Below are positions 8,868-17,874 of a stretch of DNA of 64,000 nt, in pieces. Every line of letters begins with the position of its first letter. Positions within the stretch are counted from its first letter, which is position 1. Position numbers and translations under genes: made by a program. The notes under the pieces were generated by a model. That model was not told where the DNA came from, did not search any database, and saw only the letters and a list, made by a program, of their open reading frames with translations. The DNA comes from Mucilaginibacter kameinonensis (GTDB taxonomy: Bacteria; Bacteroidota; Bacteroidia; Sphingobacteriales; Sphingobacteriaceae): NCBI RefSeq assembly GCF_003675385.1, contig NZ_RCWZ01000001.1, positions 186,001-250,000 of the forward strand, read 5' to 3'.

Positions 8868-8990
8868 TGCGATTCCCTCCCCTGGGAGGGTGTAGGGAGG
8901 GGTTTGTGCGACATGCTAAGTTGTCGCAAAGGCGTATAAACCCCTCCCTGCCAACACACGTTCCTAACGCACCCCTCCCAAGGGAGGGAA
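8868..8990. repeat. REP element, GCGATTCCCTCCC...GGAGGGA family
   Basis: An imperfect palindrome of about 120 bases: CCCTCCCCTGGGAGGG at the left, TAGGGAGGGGTT and AACCCCTCCCTGCCAACAC in the middle, and CACCCCTCCCAAGGGAGGGA at the right. A close relative is at 29459-29583 and a more diverged one at 25749-25868. It encodes no credible protein even though open frames cross it. Confidence 0.8.
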
Positions 8991-9038
8991 TTGTCATCTC
9001 TTGCACTATTCCTTCCTGAAAGCGCACTACATCGCTCG

Positions 9039-9135
9039 GTCATGCTGAACTTGTTTCAGCACCCCACGAAACAAGTGGGCGATTTGATTGGCAAGCGGCT
9101 TAGCAAATGAGGTGTTGAAACAAGTTCAACATGAC
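9039..9135. repeat. Interspersed palindrome, GTCATGCTGAACTTGTTTCAGC family
   Basis: The arms GTCATGCTGAACTTGTTTCAGCACC (from 9039) and its near reverse complement ending at 9135 differ at two positions, both still allowing G-U pairs, around a 47-base centre. The two changes keep the hairpin, which suggests that RNA or DNA structure matters. Confidence 0.75.
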
Positions 9136-9174
9136 AGCTATCTTATTACGTTATTATTCACTTTTTTGAATCCA

Positions 9175-9205
9175 GACTTACGAAGTTTTGAAAACTTCGT
9201 AAGTC
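9175..9205. repeat. Perfect 15-bp hairpin palindrome
   Basis: GACTTACGAAGTTTT and its exact reverse complement are separated by a single G. No long T-run follows, so it is a structural repeat rather than a clear terminator. It closes the repeat cluster that fills 8815-9205. The rest of the gap to 9382 is AT-rich and appears empty. Confidence 0.7.
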
Positions 9206-9382
9206 TTCAACTCAAGAAGAGGCATTCCCAATCGTCAAAAATGCACCCTATGTTATCAAAAGCATGTCAATTTCAATACTTTAACATTTTTTTAATATAA
9301 AACTCTTTCAATTAAGGTAAATTCTATTTACGTTTGAATTTTTTCTTGATGTAGCTTCAAATAATTTTTTACCCTGAAGCAC

Positions 9383-12277
9383 ATGTTACGCGTCGACAGT
9401 TCCAAACCATGCCAAATTATATATGCCATTGCAAGGCATGATTACCTGTCGTATGTAATTGAACCACACATAGTTCAGCTTAACCCCAACGGTGAATTTT
9501 CACTAACCCATCAGCGTTTGTTTTCCAATACAGCCAAAGAGTTTTGTGAGTTTCTGGATGATACGGATATCAGGCTTATCAAACTGCTGGAGGAGATGGA
9601 ACAGGGTAACGTGATCAAAAGGTATTACAAAAAGCCTATCCGCCCGTTCGAATTTTTCTCGAAGGTATTCAACGAGCAGATGTTTGACATGATCCGCCCG
9701 AAACTGGAGAAACGCATAGCCGAAGCATTATCATTGCTTTGCAGCAAGCAGGTGTACCAGATGAGCAAAGAGGGCTACCCCGGCGAGCGCAAATTACAGC
9801 TTGCTACTGAAGCCGCATCAGTGTTATTTCACTTCAGGCGCAACGAGGAGGAGATCAGGTATTTCCCTACCATCAAGTACCAGGGCATGCGCATCGAGTT
9901 CATGTTCAAAAATGCCGAGATCATTTGTAACCACCCGGCCTGGATGCTTCTTGACGATACTTTGTATTATTTTGATAAAGAAATTGAAGGTAAAAAACTG
10001 CAGCCCTTCCTGAACAAGCGCTTCATTGCCATACCAAAATCGTCAGAGCAATCGTACTTTGAAAAGTTTGTTGCGCCGCTTATCGAAAAGCATAATGTTT
10101 ACGCCGAAGGGTTCACCATCAATACCGAAAAGTATGATGCACGCCCGGTGCTTAAACCCATTTATATTGAAGGCGGTACATCGCAACTGCAACTTTCCTT
10201 TAAATATGCAGGATATATTTTCCCTTATGGCGATGGCAGGCATATCTCTGTAAGGATGGAAAAAAATGGCGATGATTACCTGTTCCATCGTATTAAACGC
10301 TCCACCACCTGGGAAAAAGGCAAAATGCACCAATTGGAGCAAATGGGCCTTAAAGTAGCTTCTTCGCTATTTCAAAATTTGGAAGTTGCCGGTCGTGATG
10401 ATGATGCCGATCATTCATTCTCGGTTTTTGAATGGCTTAACCAGCATCACGACCATCTCATTGAAGAAGGTTTTGAACTGGAACAACCTGAAGGACAAAA
10501 GCGCTACGTTTTTGGCAGCAGCAAAATTGAACTGATAGTAACCGAAAATAACGACTGGTTTGATATTAACGCCATGGTAAGCTTCGGCCCGTATCGTATC
10601 CCGTTCATCCAGTTAAAAAATCATATCCTCAACCATAAAAAGGAGTTTACCCTGCCATCGGGCGAGATAGCGGTAATTCCCGAACAATGGTTTTCGCAAT
10701 ACGGCAACCTGCTGCATTTTACAGAAGGCAGCACTGACCTTAAACTTCGCCGCCATCATATTGGCCTGGTTACAGACCTTGCTGAGGGCGAAATGGCCAG
10801 CGTTACCATGACCCGCAAACTTCAAAAACTCACCAATTTTGAGGAGCTTGAGGATGCACCAATGCCGGTTAATTTTGAAGGCCATTTGAGGCCATACCAA
10901 AAAGCGGGCTATAACTGGTTCCACTTTTTAAAGCAATACCACTTTGGCGGTTGCCTTGCCGATGATATGGGTTTGGGTAAAACCATCCAGACTTTATCCT
11001 TACTGCAAAAGCATAAGGAAGATGTTGAAAATGGGGGCGGCAAAGCTACATCGCTGGTAATTATGCCAACCTCGCTCATCTATAACTGGCTTAATGAGGC
11101 CCGCAAATTTGCGCCGCAATTAAGGCTAATGGTGCACACTGGTACTATGCGTTACCGCAGTGCCGATGTTTTTGCCAATTACGATGTAGTGATCACTACC
11201 TATGGCATCAGCCGTATCGATATTGAAATGTTTAAGGATTTCTTTTTTGATTACGTGATTCTTGACGAAAGCCAGAACATCAAAAACCCGTCATCTAAAT
11301 CATACCAGGCGGTTAAACAGCTTAAATCGCGCTTTAAGCTGATCTTGAGCGGTACCCCGGTTGAAAACTCGGTTAATGATCTGTGGACGCAGATGTCGTT
11401 CATTAATCCGGGCTTGCTGGGCGCGCAACAGTTTTTCCAGAACGAATTTGTAACCCCGATAGAAAAGAAAAAGGACGAAGACAAGGCCCGCAAACTACAG
11501 GCCCTGATCAAACCGTTTGTTTTACGCCGAACCAAGGAGCAGGTGGCCACCGAGCTTCCGCCAAAAACGGAAAACCTTTTCTACTCCCAGATGACCGAAG
11601 AGCAATCGTCTGTTTATGAAGAGATCAAATCCGAATACCGTAACGAGCTATTGAAAAGCCTGGAGGATGGCACATTTGCCAAAACACAGATCCAGGTATT
11701 GCAGGGCTTGATCAAACTAAGGCAAATTGCCAATCACCCAATCATGATTGATAAGGATTATGAGGGAGATAGCGGTAAGTTTGAGGACGTAGTCCATACC
11801 CTAAACAACGTACTTGATGGCGGCCATAAAGTGCTGATATTTTCGCAGTTTGTAAAACAACTCAGCATCTATCGCGATCATTTTGAGCGAGTTGGCATTC
11901 CGTACGTATATCTTGACGGCAGTACCCAAAACCGTGGCGATGTAGTGAAACAGTTCCAGGAAGATGAAAAAACACGGGTATTCCTGATCTCGATAAAAGC
12001 GGGTGGCGTAGGCCTCAACCTCACCGAAGCTGACTACGTTTTCATTCTCGATCCATGGTGGAACCCGGCCGTTGAGCAACAGGCCATTGACCGTACCCAC
12101 CGCATTGGCCAAACCAAAAACGTGTTCATCTACAAGTTCATCACCAAAGATTCGGTTGAAGAAAAGATCCTGGCTTTGCAGCAACGCAAACTGAGCCTGT
12201 CAAGGGCACTTATTACCACTGAAGAAAGTTTTATTAAGTCGCTTACAGCAGAGGATATTAAGGAGATATTGGGGTAA
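9383..12277 (+). CDS. SNF2-family DEAD/DEAH-type helicase (HepA-like)
   Basis: A 964-residue SF2 ATPase. Residues 1 to about 490 are an N-terminal region of the kind associated with bacterial SNF2 proteins; I see no zinc-binding SWIM cysteines. The motor has motif I DDMGLGKT (from 527), motif II DESQ (from 628), motif III SGTPVENS and the C-terminal lobe with GGVGLNLTEAD and QAIDRTHRIGQ (about 867-911), all intact. Such proteins translocate on double-stranded DNA and in bacteria affect transcription recycling or DNA repair. It stands alone, and no methylase or defence partner lies beside it, so a DISARM-type or other defence role is not supported. Confidence 0.95.
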   Translation: MLRVDSSKPCQIIYAIARHDYLSYVIEPHIVQLNPNGEFSLTHQRLFSNTAKEFCEFLDDTDIRLIKLLEEMEQGNVIKRYYKKPIRPFEFFSKVFNEQMFDMIRPKLEKRIAEALSLLCSKQVYQMSKEGYPGERKLQLATEAASVLFHFRRNEEEIRYFPTIKYQGMRIEFMFKNAEIICNHPAWMLLDDTLYYFDKEIEGKKLQPFLNKRFIAIPKSSEQSYFEKFVAPLIEKHNVYAEGFTINTEKYDARPVLKPIYIEGGTSQLQLSFKYAGYIFPYGDGRHISVRMEKNGDDYLFHRIKRSTTWEKGKMHQLEQMGLKVASSLFQNLEVAGRDDDADHSFSVFEWLNQHHDHLIEEGFELEQPEGQKRYVFGSSKIELIVTENNDWFDINAMVSFGPYRIPFIQLKNHILNHKKEFTLPSGEIAVIPEQWFSQYGNLLHFTEGSTDLKLRRHHIGLVTDLAEGEMASVTMTRKLQKLTNFEELEDAPMPVNFEGHLRPYQKAGYNWFHFLKQYHFGGCLADDMGLGKTIQTLSLLQKHKEDVENGGGKATSLVIMPTSLIYNWLNEARKFAPQLRLMVHTGTMRYRSADVFANYDVVITTYGISRIDIEMFKDFFFDYVILDESQNIKNPSSKSYQAVKQLKSRFKLILSGTPVENSVNDLWTQMSFINPGLLGAQQFFQNEFVTPIEKKKDEDKARKLQALIKPFVLRRTKEQVATELPPKTENLFYSQMTEEQSSVYEEIKSEYRNELLKSLEDGTFAKTQIQVLQGLIKLRQIANHPIMIDKDYEGDSGKFEDVVHTLNNVLDGGHKVLIFSQFVKQLSIYRDHFERVGIPYVYLDGSTQNRGDVVKQFQEDEKTRVFLISIKAGGVGLNLTEADYVFILDPWWNPAVEQQAIDRTHRIGQTKNVFIYKFITKDSVEEKILALQQRKLSLSRALITTEESFIKSLTAEDIKEILG

Positions 12278-12435
12278 GTTGATCTGAGCGATGACAAAAC
12301 AACAATCTTGCGCTCGTTTGTAACGAGCGCTTAACATGGTTTGGCGATTGCATCGCCATTTGCGTTACAAACGCAAGCCCAATTGCGCACTCGTTACAAA
12401 CGAGCACGAGTTGATAAGTTGATCTGTGCGATGAC
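12275..12435. repeat. Hairpin nest bounded by 21-bp direct repeats
   Basis: TAAGTTGATCTGAGCGATGAC at 12275-12295 recurs at 12415-12435 with one mismatch. Between them are four small hairpins: GCGCTCGTT-TGT-AACGAGCGC (12310-12330), GGCGATTGCATCGCC (12343-12357), TGCGTTACAAACGCA (12361-12375) and CTCGTTACAAACGAG (12390-12404). The left direct repeat includes the stop codon of the SNF2 gene. The layout could be an inserted mobile palindrome with duplicated target, or a local duplication. Confidence 0.65.
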
Positions 12436-12452
12436 GAAGAAAAAATAAAAAC

Positions 12453-12550
12453 CATGTCATTGCGAGGAGGAACGACGAAGCAATCTCGTAGCTATGCAGG
12501 GCGACTGTGCACTGGCTACGGGATTGCCACGCTTCGCTCGCAATGACATG
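12453..12550. repeat. Interspersed palindromic repeat, GTCATTGCGAGG family
   Basis: The arms CATGTCATTGCGAG (12453-12466) and CTCGCAATGACATG (12537-12550) are perfect inverted copies; the centre carries GGATTGCCACGCTTCG. Same family as 646-733 and 32452-32546. The remainder of the gap, 12551-12760, has no visible gene. Confidence 0.85.
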
Positions 12551-12760
12551 CTTTCTTATTTACCCTTGCGCTCGTTTGCATCATTCAATAAAATGCCTTT
12601 TACCACGTTATATTGTACAAAAACCGCTAAATAGTGTATATTGGGGATTTACGAGGGCCGGATTTAACAATTATCATCGAACATTTTGAGTGTTAAACAG
12701 ATATATCAACCGCGAGATATGACGATTTAACACTTTTTAACATTTATGCAAGGATTTTAG

Positions 12761-12792
12761 TTGGCGAAAAATTGGCCGGGTGTTTAAGTTTG
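12761..12792 (+). promoter_or_regulatory. Bacteroidota-type promoter of the Bat operon
   Basis: A -33 TTG (12761-12763) and a -7 TAAGTTTG (12785-12792, exact TAnnTTTG) are separated by 21 bases. The ATG of the MoxR gene at 12815 lies 22 bases after the -7 element, giving a short leader. Confidence 0.65.
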
Positions 12793-12814
12793 CCTACCGA
12801 AACGAAAAAATTTA

Positions 12815-13861
12815 ATGGAAGAACAAAATAGCTATACAGGAAATGTCACTTCGGCTGCTCCAACATCGTACTCAACCGATATCAGGGCGCTGAATGAAAT
12901 GATACAAAGGGAAAGCGCGTTTATCGATCTGCTGATCCTGGAGATGGATAAAGTGATCGTAGGTCAGCGTTACATGGTTGAACGTTTGCTGATTGGTTTA
13001 TTAGCCAACGGCCACATTTTATTGGAAGGCGTACCGGGATTGGCGAAAACCCTGGCCATCAATACCCTGTCAAGCGCCATCCAGGCCGATTTTAGCAGGA
13101 TCCAGTTTACACCGGATTTGCTCCCTGCCGACGTGCTTGGTACCATGATCTACAACCAAAAGAAAGAAGAGTTCATAGTGCGTAAAGGCCCTATCTTCTC
13201 TAACTTTGTTTTGGCCGATGAAATTAACCGTGCGCCTGCCAAAGTGCAAAGCGCGCTGCTTGAAGCCATGCAGGAGCGCCAGGTAACCATTGGCGATACT
13301 ACCTACAAACTGCCCGATCCGTTCCTGGTACTGGCAACCCAAAACCCTATTGAGCAGGAAGGTACATACCCACTGCCCGAAGCACAGGTTGACCGTTTTA
13401 TGCTGAAAGTGGTGATCAAATATCCTAACAAAGAGGATGAGAAAAAGATCATGCGCGCCAATATTTCGCCTTCGGGCATGAATAAACCAAACGCCATTAT
13501 CAAGCCTGAAGAGATCATCAAGGCCCGTAAAATAGTGCGCGAGGTGTATATGGACGAAAAAATTGAGCAATACATTATCGATATTGTTTTCGCTACCCGT
13601 TTCCCAGATCAGTTTAAGCTTGCCAAATACAAAACGCTGATCACCTTTGGCGCTTCGCCAAGGGCAAGCATCAGTTTAGCGCTGGCAGCAAAAGCTTATG
13701 CGTTTATCAAACGTCGCGGTTATGTGATCCCTGAGGATGTGCGCGCTGTTTGCCATGATGTATTAAGGCACCGTGTTGGCTTAAGCTACGAGGCCGAAGC
13801 CGAGAACATCACCAGCGAGGATATCATCACAGCGATATTGAACGCGGTTGAGGTACCGTAA
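12815..13861 (+). CDS. MoxR-family AAA+ ATPase, first gene of the Bat operon
   Basis: A 348-residue AAA+ protein. Walker A is GVPGLAKT (72-79), Walker B is FVLADE (D135-E136), followed by the MoxR hallmark NRAPAKVQSALLEAMQE and sensor motif ATQNPIEQEG. The C-terminal lid (about 260-348) is present. MoxR ATPases are thought to act as chaperones for vWA-domain partners, and here five or more such partner genes follow. It starts the operon 22 bases after a good promoter. A REP-like element lies between it and the next gene, which may change transcript stability. Confidence 0.95.
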   Translation: MEEQNSYTGNVTSAAPTSYSTDIRALNEMIQRESAFIDLLILEMDKVIVGQRYMVERLLIGLLANGHILLEGVPGLAKTLAINTLSSAIQADFSRIQFTPDLLPADVLGTMIYNQKKEEFIVRKGPIFSNFVLADEINRAPAKVQSALLEAMQERQVTIGDTTYKLPDPFLVLATQNPIEQEGTYPLPEAQVDRFMLKVVIKYPNKEDEKKIMRANISPSGMNKPNAIIKPEEIIKARKIVREVYMDEKIEQYIIDIVFATRFPDQFKLAKYKTLITFGASPRASISLALAAKAYAFIKRRGYVIPEDVRAVCHDVLRHRVGLSYEAEAENITSEDIITAILNAVEVP

Positions 13862-13863
13862 AC

Positions 13864-13966
13864 CTCACCCCGGCCCTCTCCAAAGGAGAGGGAGTTAAAT
13901 AAAAAGTTTAATTATTCAACTAAAATTCTTTTAAAGTCCTCCCCCCTGGGGAAGATTTAGGAGGGG
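13864..13966. repeat. REP-like element inside the Bat operon
   Basis: CCTCACCCCGGCCCTCTCCAAAGGAGAGGGAG at the left and TCCTCCCCCCTGGGG...GGAGGGG at the right flank an AT-rich centre. It fills the only long gap (108 bases) in an otherwise tightly packed operon, between the MoxR and DUF58 genes. Confidence 0.6.
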
Positions 13967-13969
13967 TAC

Positions 13970-14851
13970 ATGGCTAAAGACACCAAGGATCTGCTAAAAA
14001 AGGTTAGGAAGATAGAGATCAAAACCCGTGGCTTAAGTAACCACTTATTTTCGGGCGAGTATCATTCTGCTTTCAAGGGTCGGGGTATGGCTTTCAGCGA
14101 GGTGCGCGAATACCAGATAGGCGATGAGATCCGTACTATCGACTGGAACGTAACGGCCCGCTTTAACGCGCCTTACGTAAAAGTATTTGAAGAGGAGCGC
14201 GAGCTTACCGTTATGATATTAATGGATGTGAGTGGCTCTGAAAACTTCGGCACGCAAAATCAGCAAAAGCAGGACCTGGCTACCGAACTTTGCGCTGTAC
14301 TGGCATTTTCGGCCATACAGAACAATGATAAGGTGGGCATCATATTTTTCAGCGATAAGATTGAGAAGTTTATTCCGCCTAAAAAAGGCCGCAGCCATAT
14401 CCTGATGATCATCCGCGAATTGATCGCGTTTCAGCCCGAAAACAAAGGCACCAACGTGGCAGAGGCTTTAAAATACTTCACCAGCGTTATCAAAAAGAAA
14501 TGCACAGCTTTTGTGATTTCGGATTTCATCACCTCTGAGTTTGAAAACGAAATTAAGATCGCCAATAAAAAGCACGATATCATTGCTTTAAAACTTTACG
14601 ATAAGCACGAAGAGGAATTCCCGAACCTGGGGCTTATCCCGGTTAAGGACGAAGAAAGCGGGCAAATCATGTGGGTAAACACCGGTGATAAAGCCGTGCG
14701 CGATGCCTTTAAATGGGATGCCGTGAAACGCAATGCCGCACTTCAGGATACTTTTCGCCGTTCGGGGGTTGATTATACTACTATAGGCACACACGAATCA
14801 TACGTTAAACCATTAATGACATTATTTAAAAAGCGGGAAGGCCGGCGGTAA
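13970..14851 (+). CDS. DUF58 protein with vWA-like MIDAS
   Basis: A 293-residue cytoplasmic protein. The DUF58 core is seen in the stretch from FSGEYHSAFKGRGMAF through YQIGDEIRTIDWNVTAR (about 27-64). A vWA-type metal-site motif DVSGS follows (D86, S88, S90). No membrane segment. DUF58 proteins sit next to MoxR in most Bat operons and are the likely direct ATPase clients. The next gene begins 5 bases after the stop, so the two are probably translated together. Confidence 0.93.
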   Translation: MAKDTKDLLKKVRKIEIKTRGLSNHLFSGEYHSAFKGRGMAFSEVREYQIGDEIRTIDWNVTARFNAPYVKVFEEERELTVMILMDVSGSENFGTQNQQKQDLATELCAVLAFSAIQNNDKVGIIFFSDKIEKFIPPKKGRSHILMIIRELIAFQPENKGTNVAEALKYFTSVIKKKCTAFVISDFITSEFENEIKIANKKHDIIALKLYDKHEEEFPNLGLIPVKDEESGQIMWVNTGDKAVRDAFKWDAVKRNAALQDTFRRSGVDYTTIGTHESYVKPLMTLFKKREGRR

Positions 14852-14856
14852 AATAT

Positions 14857-15828
14857 ATGAACAGGTACATCAAATACACCCTGGCTATGTTGGTAACGCT
14901 TGCAGGCTTTTACCAAACAGGCAGGGCTCAAAACTTTGGGGCAAAAGCTACGCTGGATAAAAACACTATCCTTATAGGCGAACAAACACAGCTTAACTTA
15001 AGCGTCCGTTTTCATACCCAGGATAATGTCACCTTTCCGAAGGTGCCCGACAGCATAGGTAAAATTCAGGTGGTAAAAGTTAAGGCTGATACGATTTCTG
15101 ATAAAAGCGATCTATCCATCAAAACCATTACCAGGCATTATACTATTACCGCTTTTGACAGCGGCCAATATGTAATCCCATCATACGTATTTAAATCGGC
15201 AGTGGGCGATTTACCAACTGAAACATTAACGCTTGATGTAAAAACCGTTGCTGTTGATACCACTAAAGGCTTTTATGATATTAAACAGCCATTAGCTGTT
15301 CATTATACTTTTTGGGATTGGCTGCATGATAACTGGAAAATGGTTTTAGGCATCTGGCTTGGCCTGATGGCGATAGCGGGCGCTATCTACTACCTGCTTA
15401 AACGGCCTAAAAAAGAGGTGGTTGTTGAAGAGGTTAAACCTGATATTCCATTGCATATCCAGGCGCTTCAAAAGCTTGAAGAGATTAAGAGCAAACAGCT
15501 TTGGCAGCACGACCAGGTTAAGCAATATTATATTGAGCTGAGCGACGTAGTACGTGAATACCTTGAAAAACGGTATACCATTCAGGCGCTGGAGCAAACA
15601 TCCGAAGAAATTTTTGCCAGCCTAAGAAACATGGATATAGCCAGCGAAGACCGGAACCTGTTGAGGCAACTATTGGTACTTTCGGATATGGTGAAGTTTG
15701 CCAAAGAGAAACCAGCGGCCCATGAAAATGAAAAGAGCATGGATAACGCTGTTACCTTCATCAAAGATACCCAGCCCCATTATGTTAAGCCTGCAGATGT
15801 AAACGTGAAGGGAGATGAGGCAAAATGA
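14857..15828 (+). CDS. BatD-like envelope protein with one membrane anchor
   Basis: A 323-residue protein with a signal peptide (to about residue 24, RAQ), an Ig-like region whose opening (LDKNTILIGEQTQLNL) resembles the first repeat of BatD, a membrane helix near 163-185, and a cytoplasmic tail of about 130 residues with a helical segment like those of DUF4381 proteins. It is probably a short cousin of BatD that positions the ATPase complex at the inner membrane. The stop overlaps the start of batA by 4 bases (ATGA). Family naming is from similarity of parts and gene order, so moderate certainty. Confidence 0.75.
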   Translation: MNRYIKYTLAMLVTLAGFYQTGRAQNFGAKATLDKNTILIGEQTQLNLSVRFHTQDNVTFPKVPDSIGKIQVVKVKADTISDKSDLSIKTITRHYTITAFDSGQYVIPSYVFKSAVGDLPTETLTLDVKTVAVDTTKGFYDIKQPLAVHYTFWDWLHDNWKMVLGIWLGLMAIAGAIYYLLKRPKKEVVVEEVKPDIPLHIQALQKLEEIKSKQLWQHDQVKQYYIELSDVVREYLEKRYTIQALEQTSEEIFASLRNMDIASEDRNLLRQLLVLSDMVKFAKEKPAAHENEKSMDNAVTFIKDTQPHYVKPADVNVKGDEAK

Positions 15829-16829
15829 TTTGGTTTAAAGGAATAGAATTTGCACATCCGGGCTTTTTCTGGCTGTTTATCAGCATTCCGCTTATGGTGG
15901 GCTGGTACATCTGGAAACAAAAGCAACTACAGGGCAATCTGGCTATGCCTACCATCAGGGGCTTTGCCATGATCACCAAAAGCAAGCTACCGCATTTCAG
16001 GCATTTGGGTATCGTTTTGCGCTCATTAGCCATGGCCGCACTTATAGTGGCGCTGGCAAGGCCGCAATCGTCATTAAGCTGGCAGGATACTACTACCGAA
16101 GGTATCGATATAGTTATCGCCTCGGATATTTCGGGCAGTATGCTTGCCGAAGACTTTAAACCGAACAGGCTTGAGGCCGGTAAAAACATCGCTATCGATT
16201 TTATCCAGAACCGCCCTAATGACAGAATTGGTCTGGTAGTTTTTAGCGGTGAAAGTTTTACGCAATGCCCGCTTACTATTGATCACTCGGTACTGGTTAA
16301 CCTTTATGCCGATATTAAAAACGGCATGATTGAGGATGGTACCGCCATTGGTATGGGTTTGGCTACCGCCGTAAACCGTTTAAAAGATAGCGAGGCCAAA
16401 AGTAAAGTAGTGATCCTACTAACTGATGGTTCAAACAACTCGGGCTCTATCCCACCGGTTACCGCTGCCGAAATTGCCAAACAGTTTGGCGTGAGGGTTT
16501 ATACAGTAGGTATCGGCACCAACGGCTATGCGCCCTACCCTGTTCAAACGCCAATGGGCGTGCAATACCAGCGCATGAAAGTTGATATTGACGAAGGTAC
16601 ATTGGGCAAAATCGCTTCCATTACAGGTGGTAAATACTTCAGGGCAACCAATAACAGCGCATTGAAAGATATTTACGAACAGATTGACAAACTGGAAAAA
16701 GCCAAGATAGATGTTACCCAGTACCGCAAAAAAACCGAACGCTTTTTGCCGTTCGCCATTATTGCGCTGGCACTTTTATCGTTAGAATTTTTAACAAGAA
16801 ACACCCTGCTTAAGGGAGCTTTAACATAA
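15825..16829 (+). CDS. batA: BatA, vWA-domain membrane protein
   Basis: A 334-residue protein with N-terminal hydrophobic segments (about 10-28 and 60-78), a vWA domain of about 90-290 and a C-terminal membrane helix (about 308-328). The metal-ion-dependent adhesion site is complete: DISGS (D101, S103, S105), with a later TDGSNNSG loop. It overlaps the preceding gene by 4 bases and is followed by batB after 4 bases. Bat proteins were named from Bacteroides aerotolerance; the molecular role is still not clear, but a membrane complex with MoxR is generally proposed. Confidence 0.93.
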   Translation: MIWFKGIEFAHPGFFWLFISIPLMVGWYIWKQKQLQGNLAMPTIRGFAMITKSKLPHFRHLGIVLRSLAMAALIVALARPQSSLSWQDTTTEGIDIVIASDISGSMLAEDFKPNRLEAGKNIAIDFIQNRPNDRIGLVVFSGESFTQCPLTIDHSVLVNLYADIKNGMIEDGTAIGMGLATAVNRLKDSEAKSKVVILLTDGSNNSGSIPPVTAAEIAKQFGVRVYTVGIGTNGYAPYPVQTPMGVQYQRMKVDIDEGTLGKIASITGGKYFRATNNSALKDIYEQIDKLEKAKIDVTQYRKKTERFLPFAIIALALLSLEFLTRNTLLKGALT

Positions 16830-16833
16830 CAGC

Positions 16834-17874
16834 ATGCTACGTTTTGCAAATACAGAATATTTATGGGGATTGCTTGCTATTCCGCTGCTGCTCTTTATTT
16901 TTTTAAGGGTTAACTGGTGGAAACGTAAAGCCATAGCCTCATTGGGTAATAAAGAGATAGTGCTGCAGATGATGCCGCAGGTTTCCTTTTCGCGCCCCTG
17001 GATCAAGTTTATCTTTTTCATTTTAGCCTACGCCCTCGTTGTAATAGGTATAGCCGATCCGCAGTTGGGTTCAAAAACCGAAGAGGTAAAACGCAAAGGG
17101 GCCGACCTGATGATCCTGCTCGACGTATCAAACAGTATGCTGGCTCAGGACCTTGCCCCTAACCGTTTGGAAAATGCCAAACGTGCTTTAGCCCAGTTGA
17201 TAGATAAGCTGCATGACGATCGTATTGGTATCGTAGTATTCGCTGGTCAGGCCTATGTGCAGCTTCCCGTAACTACTGATTATTCGGCGGCCAAATTATT
17301 CCTCAATACCATTAACACCGATATGGTGCCAACACAAGGTACAGCTATTGGCGCGGCAATTAACCTGGGGATGCAGTCGTTTGATTTTAAGAACGGCACC
17401 GGCAAATCCATGATTATTATTACCGATGGCGAAAATCACGAGGATGACGCCGTTGCCGCGGCGAAATCTGCTTTATCAAGAAACGTGACCGTTAATGTTG
17501 TGGGTGTGGGCTCGGAAGAAGGTGCTCCGGTACCTATTTACCAGGATGGCAAGCAAACTGGCTTTCATAACGATAGCACCGGCCATCCGGTAGTAAGTAA
17601 GCTGGACGAACAAATGGGCAAAGAAATAGCAGCGGCCGGAAACGGTGTTTATGTGCGTGCCAACAATGCCAACAGCGGACTTAACATTGTGATGGATCAG
17701 ATAGCCAAAGTACAGCGCAAAATGACCGATACTAAGCAATTCAAAGATTTTGAAGACCGGTTCCAGTTTTTCCTGGCGATTGCCTTCGTACTGTTACTGG
17801 CCGAGTTCTTTATCTCTATCCGTAAAAACATGCGCCTGAGCAAAATCAAATTATTTGAAGTAAAAAACACATGA
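16834..17874 (+). CDS. batB: BatB, vWA-domain membrane protein
   Basis: A 346-residue paralogue of BatA with the same layout: two N-terminal hydrophobic segments, a vWA domain and a C-terminal membrane helix near 312-330. The MIDAS is DVSNS (D97, S99, S101), and the loop TDGENHED is typical of BatB. Its stop overlaps the start of batC (ATGA). With BatA it may form a heteromeric sensor or scaffold in the inner membrane. Confidence 0.93.
   Translation: MLRFANTEYLWGLLAIPLLLFIFLRVNWWKRKAIASLGNKEIVLQMMPQVSFSRPWIKFIFFILAYALVVIGIADPQLGSKTEEVKRKGADLMILLDVSNSMLAQDLAPNRLENAKRALAQLIDKLHDDRIGIVVFAGQAYVQLPVTTDYSAAKLFLNTINTDMVPTQGTAIGAAINLGMQSFDFKNGTGKSMIIITDGENHEDDAVAAAKSALSRNVTVNVVGVGSEEGAPVPIYQDGKQTGFHNDSTGHPVVSKLDEQMGKEIAAAGNGVYVRANNANSGLNIVMDQIAKVQRKMTDTKQFKDFEDRFQFFLAIAFVLLLAEFFISIRKNMRLSKIKLFEVKNT

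Noticed and set aside
8810..9043. Open frames of 61 to 77 residues across the REP cluster
   Set aside because: They are made of repeat sequence; similar frames appear in other REP copies and have no protein-like composition.
9383..12277. A phage-defence island around the SNF2 helicase
   Set aside because: Neighbours are repeats and the Bat operon; no methylase, nuclease or DISARM-type partner is seen.
13070..13570. Long minus-strand frame of 166 residues opposite the MoxR gene
   Set aside because: It lies wholly within a confidently assigned MoxR gene on the other strand and has no domain pattern.
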